Made by a program: the position numbers and the translations under genes. DNA of 64,000 nt from Ambrosia x helenae (Eukaryota > Streptophyta > Magnoliopsida > Asterales > Asteraceae): the NCBI GenBank assembly GCA_030844895.1, contig CM061224.1:75276567-75340566 (forward strand), in the 5' to 3' direction. Position 1 is the stretch's first letter, and every line of letters begins with the position of its first letter. Shown piece by piece: positions 56,501 to 64,000 of this stretch. The notes under the pieces were generated by a model. That model worked only from the letters and a program-made list of their open reading frames with translations. It had not been told where the DNA came from and did no database searches.

Positions 56501-56904
56501 ACTTTGTCTTTCTCAATGTCCACTGCATAGACATTGCCACATCTTTTGGCAATCAGCAAAGTATGATCTTCTATAATCTTCTCTATCAACTTCTGGCCTT
56601 CTGGTGAGATGATCTTGCAAGCTGTCTTTGTGAAAAAGGAAGAATATCCTTTATCACACATTTGTGACACGCTCAGCAAGTTGTATTCAAGGTTTTCCAC
56701 CAGATTGACCTTGTCAAACTGTATTTTGCCAGAGGAGACATTGCCATGTCCTAGCACATATCCCTTAGCATTGTTCCCAAAGGATACAGATCCTTCTCTT
56801 TGGGTGATAAAGTTGTTTATCAGGTATCTGCATCCAGTCATGTGCATAGAGCCTCCACTATCAACATACCATATGCTGTTCAAGCCCCTGGAAACTCTCT
56901 GCAC
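53596..56904 (-). CDS. SIRE pol: protease, integrase, RT, RNase H
   Basis: Uninterrupted frame of 1102 codons; the coding stretch extends a few codons upstream to a stop (LICFYVQRVSRG). Protease WYVDSGGSMHMTG at about residues 12-24. Pre-integrase finger LWHRRLGHVNF with CVSCLKGKQH. Integrase core MDLFGPV and IIDDYSRFTWV, IRSDNGTEF, PEQNGVVERKNRT. RT: KARLVVQGYSQEEGIDY, DVKSAFLYGKI, ALYGLKQAPRAWYD, catalytic IYVDDIIFG. RNase H: FSDSDYAGCKMTRKSTSGG, STAEAEYIAAASC, DSKSAISIIQN, KHIEIRYHFIRD, ADIFTKPL. It should encode all pol activities if joined to gag, but gag is broken. Confidence 0.92.
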   Translation of the reverse strand: MQRVSRGLNSIWYVDSGGSMHMTGCRYLINNFITQREGSVSFGNNAKGYVLGHGNVSSGKIQFDKVNLVENLEYNLLSVSQMCDKGYSSFFTKTACKIISPEGQKLIEKIIEDHTLLIAKRCGNVYAVDIEKDKVLNNTACFFSRASTSETDLWHRRLGHVNFKTINKVTKMGLVRGLPLKVYQCQEHCVSCLKGKQHKSSYKSIEESKTTACLQLLHMDLFGPVKIMSLGKKKYCLVIIDDYSRFTWVFFLFSKDEAAEIIKFFILQVEKQYSLSVKTIRSDNGTEFRNKTLDEFCLSKGIIRQYSVPRTPEQNGVVERKNRTLIEGARTMLADSGLPLYFWAEAVNTSCYVQNRVLVVKRHSKTAYEVLHGMKPLISFFRTFGCQCFILNIKESISKFAAKVDSGYFLGYSSTRKAYKVFNSHTRIVEVTLNVKFNESKHTLIPAHPAELFDLDNFHFGPEKTVTSSKPTYYGDQRFEDEDPTPWTPQTVIKSTTTPSEVFQTSDQTNTEGQTQTSASAPATTEEAETAEPDIIDLSSLFEEQEPPTPVSGLQQLIEHRDHPLDQIMGDIASGVLTRNQLSNFCLFSAFISQLEPKKYQEALKDNNWVQAMQDELLQFNKQQVWEICPLPQNKQPIGTRWVFRNKQDEAGMIIKNKARLVVQGYSQEEGIDYDETFAPVVRLEAIRLFLAYAISNKIKVYQMDVKSAFLYGKIKEEVYVCQPPGFEDPSHPEWVYRLDKALYGLKQAPRAWYDTLSTFLLKNNITRGAIDKTLFIKHVGNHVLLVQIYVDDIIFGSTNTKLCDDFKKLMQSKFEMSTMGELQYFLGLQIKQQTNGTFIHQSKYVKELFNKFSLNDCKSCSTPMTPITQVEPDDQGKQVDQTMYRCMIGSLLYLTASRPDIMFSTCVCARYQSTPRESHLIAVKRIFRYLKGTPTLGIWYPASSNTKLSAFSDSDYAGCKMTRKSTSGGCQFLGNCLVSWQSKKQTSVATSTAEAEYIAAASCTSQIQWLQYQLLDYGIKETKTPLFVDSKSAISIIQNPVQFSKTKHIEIRYHFIRDCYEKGKIEVKHVATANQIADIFTKPLDTSTFQKLVSMLGMLNL

Positions 56905-57079
56905 ATAAAAGCAAATTAGTTAGATTTGGGAACCCAAGCCTGTTTGGCTTTGGGTTTGCTCTTGAGAACAGTTACAGTTTGTTCTTGACCAGGTTGAGAA
57001 ATCCATGTCTTTTTTGCAATGGATTTTTCATTAAGAACCATGGTGGTATCCTTTTTAGGACCACCATCAACCTTGGTCA

Positions 57080-59490
57080 TCATAGTTCTACCATGTTCTT
57101 TAGATTTTGAATCTCAGCAGTTTGTGAAACTGCTGATGATTCTGGTCTAACTACTGACAAGGAATTTTGAGAAAAAGATTTTGGTTGAGATTTTATCTTT
57201 TTCTGAGAAAAGGTGTTTTCAGGTTGTTGTTTCTTGGGTTTAAAGACTCTTTCATAATCATTTCTGATTTGATTTCCCACAACCTGTTGTTTAAATTTTT
57301 GATTGAACTGAATTCCTTTTCTGTATCTACAAAATTCATTTTTGTGGTTGAACAGGCCACAAATTTCACATTCTTTTGCCTTTTGTTTTTAATCTAAAGG
57401 CAAATTTCTGACATTTGTGAAAAGATTTTGCTCATCAGTAGTTTTCAGGGTCTCAACACCTGATGTAGATGAAACTACTGATGGCTTGTTGTCAGATTTT
57501 GTAAATACTTCTGAAGTACTTTCTTTAAAAATGCCAGGATTTCTGTTTAGAAAGTTTTCATGGAAAGATGTGCATTCTTTCCCTTCAGAAGCTTCATTTG
57601 AAACAATTCTTCTCCCATCTTCAGTAGTTTTGGGAGAAAAATCTGTTGGTGTTTCAACATGATGGTATCCTATGCCAAACTTAACATTTGAAGCACTTTG
57701 TTTGTTTAGCAATAATTGATACCCCTACAAGATTCCACCCATTTTTCACAAGTGATCCTGGTGTCAGCAAGCTCTTGTCTGACATCTCCCAGGTCATTTA
57801 GCATCATTTTGATTTGTGCTTGGGTTTCAATAGCAGAGTCAGTTAATTTAGAAACTTCTTTTGTTTTAGCACACAGTTTTCTTTCTAAATCACATTTTAT
57901 CTGTGTGTATTTTCTCTCTAAATCATTGGCTTTGCCTTGTAGGTGCAGATTTGTCTCTCTTATGAGAGCAAAAGTTTCTTTGCAAGAATTTGAGCAAAGT
58001 TTTGTCAAAGATTCTTTTGATACCTGAGACAATGCAGATTTTGAAGTACAGCCTTCAAATGCCATTAAGGCAAAGTTCTTTCTGCCATTGTCTGGTTCTC
58101 CCCAGTTGATGTCAAACACTTTGTTGTCTGCATCAGAATTGCACTCTGTGGTGTCATAAGGGAGACTGCTCCAGTCAACATACCCTGAGGTAAAAAGACT
58201 TTGTTGTGAGGGTTGTTGAGGCTGTGGAGGAAGTTGAGCAGCTGGAAAGGGAGGGATTGATTGTTGGCTCTGCATCTGTTGAGCAGGCACTTGAACATAT
58301 TGTACTTGAGGCATATATTGCTGTTGAGGAGCTTGTGCCTGTACAAAATGAGCACTCCCTTGAGTTCCATTATTCCTATTATAATTGGGGTTATAGTTAT
58401 TTCCAGATTGTGATTGGTTAAAGCTAGAGCTTCTACACTCTCTAGCAAAGTGTCCCAACTTCTGACACTTGTGACATCTCAATTTAGATTTGTCAAAACC
58501 AATTTTTGTATTACTGGTCAATCCTGGAAATTTCCTTCCTGGCCTTTTATAAAACTTGTTAGTTTTAATGCTTAGCATGGCCAGTTGGTGTAGTATGTCC
58601 ATTTCTTCTAAGTCGTCACTGCTAAAATTTTTCAAATCATCCATGATAAAACATAGATTATCAGCAGTTTGACTTTGGTCATCATTGTCATAACCTGGGA
58701 AAGATCTTTCTGATGAGATCCCAGTGGTTATGTCAATATTGTCATAAGATCCATAGGAACAAGTTGGTGAATCTTGTCCCAAAAGTGCTGTACTACCTGG
58801 TAGGTAGTCATCAGCAGTTTTACCAGATGTTTGTAACTTCTTCTTTTGATCAATTTCTCTCTCAAAAGTAAGTAATCTCCCATGGAGTTTTGTAAGAGTG
58901 AGGGAGCTAAAATCTGGTGAGGATCTTAAAACAATGGAGTAAGTTTCCCATTTGTCAGGTAAAGACCTTAAAAATCTATGTAGCATAGACACTGTTGTAT
59001 AGGTCTGACCATTTAACTTTAGCTCAGATATTAATGAGGAGAATCTTTCAAATTGTTGAGTCAAAGTTTCCCCATTAATATAAGCAAATGTTTCATATTG
59101 TTGAGCTAAAATTTCTCTGGTGTTGGCAATCACCTCTTCAGTTCCTCCAAACTGTTCTTTAAGACAGTCCCAAAGTTCTTTGGCACTTTCACAATGTAAA
59201 AGGCCAGAGTATATTTCATTTGGGAGAGCCATTGCCAACATAGAGAATGCTTTTGCATCTAGCTCAAGTTTTAGGAAATCCTCATCTGTATAGTCTTTGG
59301 GTTCCTTTGGAATCCCTTCTTTAGTTTCAAGATTTATATTTACTGGTTTGTGAGGACCATATATCACAGATCTCCAACAACCTGTGTTGGTTTGTGACAA
59401 GGTGTGTGCCATTCTCTTTTGCCATATGTTGTACTCATTTCTCACAAGCATGGCAGGTTTGGTGGCAGAACCAGTATTATGTGGATCCAT
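57080..59490 (-). pseudogene. SIRE gag, with frameshifts and a stop
   Basis: From ATG 59490: MDPHNTGSATKPAMLVRNEY, WQKRMAHTLSQT, the UBN2-type core (LWDCLKEQFGGTEEV, LTQQFERFSSLISELKL, LHRFLRSLPDKWE), CCHC knuckle CHKCQKLGHFAREC (about residue 337), a Gln/Pro-rich stretch, and a coiled coil (LERKYTQIKCDLERKL, IKMMLNDLGDVRQELADTR). The frame changes at about 57710 in a G run, runs to a stop at 57389, and continues with a second knuckle, CEICGLFNHKNEFC. Another frame change near 57085 and a stop near 56925 precede pol. Gag packages RNA; this copy cannot make a full polyprotein. Confidence 0.85.
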
Positions 59491-59637
59491 TTTTAAAGAG
59501 TATAGATTTGTCAGATGACTCTTTTAAGTGATGGATATTGATAAAAAGTGAACTTTTGATCTTTTTATTGAATATCAATAAGAGCTTTGTGTCTGATTCT
59601 CAATTTGTTAGATTGATATGTGATCAGATAAACCAAC

Positions 59638-59649
59638 GCTCTGATACCA
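59638..59649 (-). other. SIRE primer binding site
   Basis: GCTCTGATACCA (complement of TGGTATCAGAGC), two bases inside the LTR at 59652; perfect iMet match. Confidence 0.92.
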
Positions 59650-59651
59650 AT

Positions 59652-60363
59652 TGTTGGATCAGTTTGCTCTTTTTGCTAAGTAAGAACTTGCTATCTTGAC
59701 ACTTAAGTGTTTAGCAAGTCCTTGTAAATCAGATTATAAGCACAGCGGAATGTTATAAGTTAAAGCAACACTTTTTACACAAGGCAGAGTTATAACTCCC
59801 CCTTGATGTTTGAAACTAATAAATGACAAAGTATTTATTATGAATCTAAGCTGTAAATGAGAATTAGATACTTAGAAAGATTCACAAGAAATACAGAAAT
59901 GGAATAGAACAATGAGAGTGTTTGAAGGATTTTTCTATTAAAATCAATGTCTAAAATAGAAGGTTGAAGCCTCCTATTTATAGACGTTTACATGCATGTA
60001 TCTTGCTCAAAAAGCAAGTACAGAAACAACAGAAACAAGTTGCACAAGTTGCAACATTGAAAGAAACAAATACAGCTAAAAGTAATAATAAACAACAAAC
60101 TACTGATGCAAAAGGTGGTGGGAAATATCTATTGCTAAGTGCTGATGAAGGACAACTACTGAAGAGTAGTTTTGTCTTCAGTACTTCTGAAGTGAACTTG
60201 TCTGGTTTGGACTTCAGAACTTCTGCTTCTTCAGCACTTCTCATATCTTCTAATCAGCAGTTTCTTGTCTTCTCTTCAGTACTTCTATACTTAGCCAAAA
60301 TGACAGAAGTGAATTAGACTAAGGTTTACAAAAGTGGTTTCACCAATCCTCTTTGTCCTAACA
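59652..60363 (-). mobile_element. SIRE 5' LTR, 712 bp
   Basis: TGTTGGATCAG...TCCTAACA on the plus strand. Minus-sense TATA box CTATAAATAGG at 59974-59984. The palindrome TACATGCATGTA (59989-60000), holding the RY-type core CATGCATG, lies 5 bp upstream of it in element sense. The flank TGTAT (60364-60368) would be one TSD copy; the other is lost. Confidence 0.88.
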
Positions 60364-60522
60364 TGTATACAGTCTGGTAATTCCTCGAATTACCACTTTA
60401 TGCATTTATTAAATTATGACTGTGTAACATGTGTCCTATCTAGCTAACCCTAGTTAAGTATAATGCAAGGAATGTAACTAGAGTTTAGTTAAAGTGAGAA
60501 CCTGTAATTGCTGGGTGTCACA
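60364..60522 (-). mobile_element. X-family 3' LTR, second segment
   Basis: TGTATACAGTCTGGTAATTCC onward matches 36535-36693 and ends GGTGTCACA. The minus strand after it reads CAACTTGGGGATGA (60523-60536), the polypurine tract, so this is the 3' LTR of a minus-strand element. Confidence 0.85.
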
Positions 60523-60837
60523 TCATCCCCAAGTTGAAAAGAATTTCGTCCCGAAATTCAGTTCGAGTTTTCGGTTACGTGCTCTGAGTTCTCCTAAAAG
60601 AGAGGTGCCAACGCTGGCGTTGTTTCGATGTCGCTGGCCAGATAAGATTTCCCCCACCAGAACGAGGGACTCCAATCACTATCTCGTGCCAAGGATTTAA
60701 GTTCATGGTTGGACAACCCATCCACGACCATGATGATGTCAGAGCTACAAAGGATAGTTGGGATGATAGGACTGATACCTAATGGTTAGTTAAACCGTGC
60801 GGGTATCTACTTGTAATAGAGCTAGGTAACTTCAATA

Positions 60838-60920
60838 AGCTTACCATCAGCTCTATAGTGTGTTTGAATTCAAAGAGAGTTGGGTCTAACCCTAGAGTTG
60901 CACTAAAGTCTAAAAGCACA
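60838..60920 (-). pseudogene. X element: protease scrap before a large pol deletion
   Basis: The minus strand gives LDFSATLGLDPTLFEFKHTI and, in a shifted frame, ADGKLIEVT, reminiscent of the gypsy protease region after the active site (…ELADGK-IE). RT, RNase H and integrase are absent: only about 300 bp separates this scrap from the polypurine tract. Confidence 0.4.
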
Positions 60921-60964
60921 TGCTCAATCAGCATCAGGTTCAAAATAGGACTTTAGCAAATTGC

Positions 60965-62056
60965 TTATTCATAAGGAACATACCCGTCATGCGTTGTTGT
61001 CATCATTGTTCCCATTGTTGTTGCCACCGTTGAGCTGGGGACAGTCCCTTTTGAAGTGGGTTTCACTCCCACACTGGAAACACCCTTTTCCAGTATATTG
61101 ACGATTCTGCTGCCCCTGCTGTTGCTACGGATTCCTTTGGAATTGAGCACGACAGTCCTTAGCTGCATGACCAGCTTTTCCACATCGTTCACACTTTCCG
61201 TCCTCACATGGACCAGAATGATGATAGTTGCACCGTTCACACTTCGGGTGCCTCCCTTTGTAAATACCCTGGTTATTGTCAGAAGGGGTCTGGTTGTTGT
61301 TGTCGTTTACGCCTGACCTCTTCCGCTGCTGGTGACTGCCGTCACCACTTGAGACCTTGCCTGAGCCATCTTCCCATTTCCGCTTGTTATCTTTAGTGGT
61401 AGACGATGAGGTACCCGTGGGGATAAGATTCCTTCTTCCACCTTCTGATCCGTTAACTAGTGGGCTAAGCAAATGGCTTGCTGAATGTTGTTGAGGTTTG
61501 CAGCACTGACCATCCCCTTGATCTGAGGCACCAAGCCCTTGATGTACAGTTCAGTACGTTTGTAAAGCGGAGTAGAGTAATTAGGGCACATGGTCGCCAG
61601 CTTATGCGACCTTGTAGTATAAGTCTCAATCTCCGACCCCACCATTTTCAGGTTAAGGTATTCAGTCTCCAACTTTTGAATCTCATCTCGAGGACAATAC
61701 TCCTCCTTCATCAATTCCTTGAAATCCACCCAAGGTGTTGCATTAGCCACATCAACACCTAATATCTACACCTGAGAGTTCCACCAGGATAATGCCAAAT
61801 TTTCGAGAGTAGCAGTGGCATATTTCACCCTGTCAGCTGGTGGACAGTTATACATAGCGAAGCAAGATTTCAGTTTTTCGAACCATCTCAGTAGCCCGAC
61901 AGCCCCTTCAGATCCTCCAAAGTTCTGCGGCTTGCAGTCCATGAAAGACTTGTAAGTACAAGCAGGCGGGTGATGACCAGGTTGACCAGCTTGAAAGGCG
62001 GCAAGAGCTGCAACTACCCTTTCGTTAATCATTGCGTTCAGTTCTGCCTGTGTCAT
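60965..62056 (-). pseudogene. X-type gag
   Basis: Starts MTQAELNAMINERVVAAL at 62056. Gag core: CTYKSFMDCKPQNFGG, LRWFEKLKSCFAMYNC, KYATATLENLALSWWN. A stop at 61763 is followed in the same frame by WVDFKELMKEEYCPRDEIQK and TTRSHKLATMCPNYSTPL. A frame change near 61470 leads to three knuckles: CERCNYHHSGPC, CERCGKAGHAAKDC and, after a stop at 61125, CFQCGSETHFKRDC. The type resembles gag of Asteraceae chromovirus-like gypsy elements (from memory). Two stops and at least one frameshift make it non-functional. Confidence 0.85.
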
Positions 62057-62254
62057 GTTGATGTATCTCCGTCCATGTCAACATCCAGCCATAGTGATCC
62101 TACATTCACCATAAGTTCGTAAAAATATGCGGGCCATATGATTGTTCACACGTAGTGTAGGTGAACTGGAATAAAGAACAAACTAAGAGAACAACTCAGT
62201 CTCGACTGGGTCTAGAATAAAAGAAAGAAAGATCAAGTGAATGAAGATAGGAAT

Positions 62255-62388
62255 CAATCGTCTCCGTGCGCAGATAAAATAATAGCGTCTCCATATTCAA
62301 TCTCTTCAGGTTTGATGCGTTCGGGTTCCTTCTTTAGTTCCCCTTCCTCCTCCTCTATAGAAAATAGTCTATATTCCATGAATTCTAG
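62255..62388 (-). pseudogene. Tail of the frame upstream of gag (X/Y junction)
   Basis: The minus frame reads LEFMEYRLFSIEEEEGELKK, EPERIKPEEIEYGDAI, LSAHGDD then stop. It is acidic, ends in DD and sits 200 bp before gag, as the left X copy does (23104). The first residues (LEFMEYRLF) also match family-Y interior at about 44448-44470 (LEFMEYKLFAI). So the same frame existed in the ancestor of both. Confidence 0.55.
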
Positions 62389-63800
62389 TTTCAAATGTTC
62401 AAATATGGTAGATAGTCGAATCCTCATGTATAATTAAGGATTATGTTTGATGCAACACACAATCAAGTTTCAATAGTTTGGTTATCATGGGTAACTAGCT
62501 CATGTGTGAGAAGGTGAAGAATATGAATTTAGTTCTTGAGAGGATGATGAAAAATCTTGAAGCAGAATCAAGGTTGTGAGAGATAGTGAATGTGAAGATA
62601 GTTGATAAAGAGTTTATTTTATAGTAAGGAGATTATGTAGCAGTGTAAATTTTGGGGTTTGGATCAAAGGTTATAAAGAAGTGTATAAGAAAAGATGATT
62701 GTGGTATATGCCAAATATTGTAAAAATTGAACAAGTTGAAAATGAGTGAGTGTCGATGGAGAATTTAGAGACTAGATATTATTCCTATGGATAAAAAAAA
62801 ATCTTATTTTCAAAATTGGTTTTATACATAAAGCAAAAGTTGTTAAATAGTACAAGCTAAGTGGGCTTTGATTAAAATATCCCCGTTAGTTGGAGATTTC
62901 AAACATGACATTAGGTTTTGGAGATTAAGGTTCTATTAAGTGATTTTTAATAGTTTAAAGCATTATATAGAAAATTGTTTGTTACGTCAATAAATAAACA
63001 ATTGAATTTAAGTTCGAGGACATCTTTTGACAAAAATATGTACATTGTAAAGTTACTAGGTAATGAAAATACAACAAGATTTAGAAATCTTTAGTTTGTG
63101 CTAAGGTATGAGGTTATAGTTTTTAAAAAAATAAGTAACATGTGGAGAAATGAAATAATATGATTTGGGTAGGGTGTTGAATATTTAAAAAGTGGCAAAG
63201 ATGGTAAGGTGAAGTGTGATTGTGAAATCCATAGATGGTTATGAAATGAGATTGATTTAAGCTGTAAAGTTTTGAGATTTTAGAGCTTAGTTTAAGGAAA
63301 GTGAGTGTAATCATTTATTCATTAATTAAAACGAATAAACGAAAACGTTGACTTATCAAAACTTCTAGATTCTAATAACATAGTGAAGACATGTTTTAGC
63401 CTATAAGTGAACACTCATCCCGAGAATTCCCAGGTAGGCATCCGGGTCCCTCGTCTGATTGGGATTCATGCGCAATGCCAGTCCTAGACAGAAAACTCAG
63501 AATACAGGCGTTCACCCTTCCAGATTGCACGTGTTCGTTATTAAAATTTAGAACTTCGACGAGATCTTCAAGGTGGTTCAGGCTAAACCTAAGGATTTGT
63601 CCTACTAGTCTAAGAGTAGATCTTGTGATGGAGAGCACTCTTCTTGTAGGGACTAAAGTAAGGATAAGAAGTAGGATAGAGAATAGAAACAAGTAAGGTT
63701 GCAAGTAAAAGGAGCAAGTACTAGTTAAAATCCTATAGCTATAGACTAGATTATTTTTCTAATAACCTAATTCCCTATAACCCTGGCTCTGATACCAATC
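62357..63800 (-). mobile_element. Family-Y 5' internal region, inverted relative to 41535
   Basis: About 1.44 kb matches 43029-44480 in reverse orientation, with few differences, from the primer site to the LEFMEYRLF point. No gag-pol. It joins X-type gag sequence at about 62357, so this element combines a Y-type 5' half with an X-type 3' end. Confidence 0.8.
63786..63797 (-). other. Primer binding site of the chimeric element
   Basis: GCTCTGATACCA, three bases inside the LTR at 63801; perfect iMet match. Confidence 0.88.
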
Positions 63801-64000
63801 TGTAACACCCCAACCGATGGCGGAAACATCGAGGTGTCACGTAGTGATGATTGTTCAATAGCTCATCGTACTAAATGAAAATTTAAAAATATTAAACAAT
63901 TTACAATTCATCTTACAAGTAAATATTACAAAAGTTGATTAATATAAACTAGGTTCAAAGCTCCTATATGTTCCAAGACTTGTACAACTTCCAATAGCAA
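63801..64000 (-). mobile_element. Family-Y 5' LTR, partial at window end
   Basis: TGTAACACCCCAACCGATGG then CGGAAACATCGAGGTG is the reverse complement of the Y-family LTR end at 42990-43028. The LTR continues beyond the window. Confidence 0.85.

Larger units (their letters stand above)
52797..60363 (-). mobile_element. SIRE/Maximus-lineage Copia element lacking its 3' LTR
   Basis: In minus sense: 5' LTR (59652-60363), perfect primer site, gag with two zinc knuckles, pol of 1102 codons, then a 3' region with the start of a third frame, cut off at 52797. The lineage is inferred from the long gag with a coiled-coil C-terminus, the IYVDDIIFGSTN RT motif and the post-pol frame. The absent 3' LTR, the truncated third frame and the missing 115 bp of the host LTR point to one deletion across the 3' junction. 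Confidence 0.88.

Overview
This window is about 64 kb of transposon-dense plant nuclear DNA. No complete ordinary host gene, rRNA or tRNA gene was recognised. The organism is most likely an Asteraceae species (lettuce, tansy or sunflower relatives). This is inferred, without any search, from the SIRE-type Copia element with its post-pol reading frame, from gypsy LTRs of nearly 3 kb, and from iMet-type primer binding sites throughout.

Layout. Positions 1-8501 hold old debris: the end of a Copia-like LTR, two decayed gypsy-type LTRs, the 3' end of another gypsy LTR with its primer binding site, a GA-rich satellite, a candidate small DNA element and two unidentified gene-like fragments. A Copia element then starts at 8502. 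Its gag, protease, integrase and RT/RNase H pieces can be followed to 38678 through four insertions that each leave a target-site duplication (TSD). These are a complete gypsy element (9963-18338, TSD AAATG), a 2.8 kb solo LTR (19230-22052, TSD CAACC), a poly(A)-ended insertion (22219-33101, TSD TTCTAAGGT) and a second 2.8 kb solo LTR (33880-36693, TSD CTTAA). The poly(A)-ended insertion itself contains a gypsy-type element (called X here), whose LTR is split by two copies of a second LTR family (Y). A fifth insertion (called Z) begins at 38679 and is not closed in the window.

From 41524 the nesting deepens. A hAT-like element with GCTCGAGC-rich ends holds an intact non-autonomous LTR element of family Y (41535-46839, TSD TGTAC). 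It also holds a Mutator-like element (47123-50052, 9-bp TSD with one mismatch) that carries a plant GRF-type zinc-finger gene, and an X-family LTR (from 50261). That LTR is interrupted by a SIRE-lineage Copia element on the minus strand (52797-60363) with a continuous 1102-codon pol reading frame but no 3' LTR. From 60523 the X element continues as gag plus a scrap of protease with no polymerase, and at about 62357 it becomes sequence matching the 5' internal region and LTR of family Y. It is therefore a chimera.

What stands out is regulatory rather than enzymatic. Several LTR families, diverged over most of their length, share an ordered module in the half downstream of the TATA box: a GTGAGT splice-donor-like block, a palindromic GATAG(AT/CG)CTATT block followed by TTGACAA, and a CTCACCAAC...GTTGAC block. 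Palindromes sit just upstream of the TATA-like box in most LTRs, and in three X-type LTRs their arms differ while symmetry is kept. The X family also has an unrecognised reading frame of about 200 codons upstream of gag. All boundaries, TSDs and motifs were read by eye; family names rest on remembered motifs, not searches.
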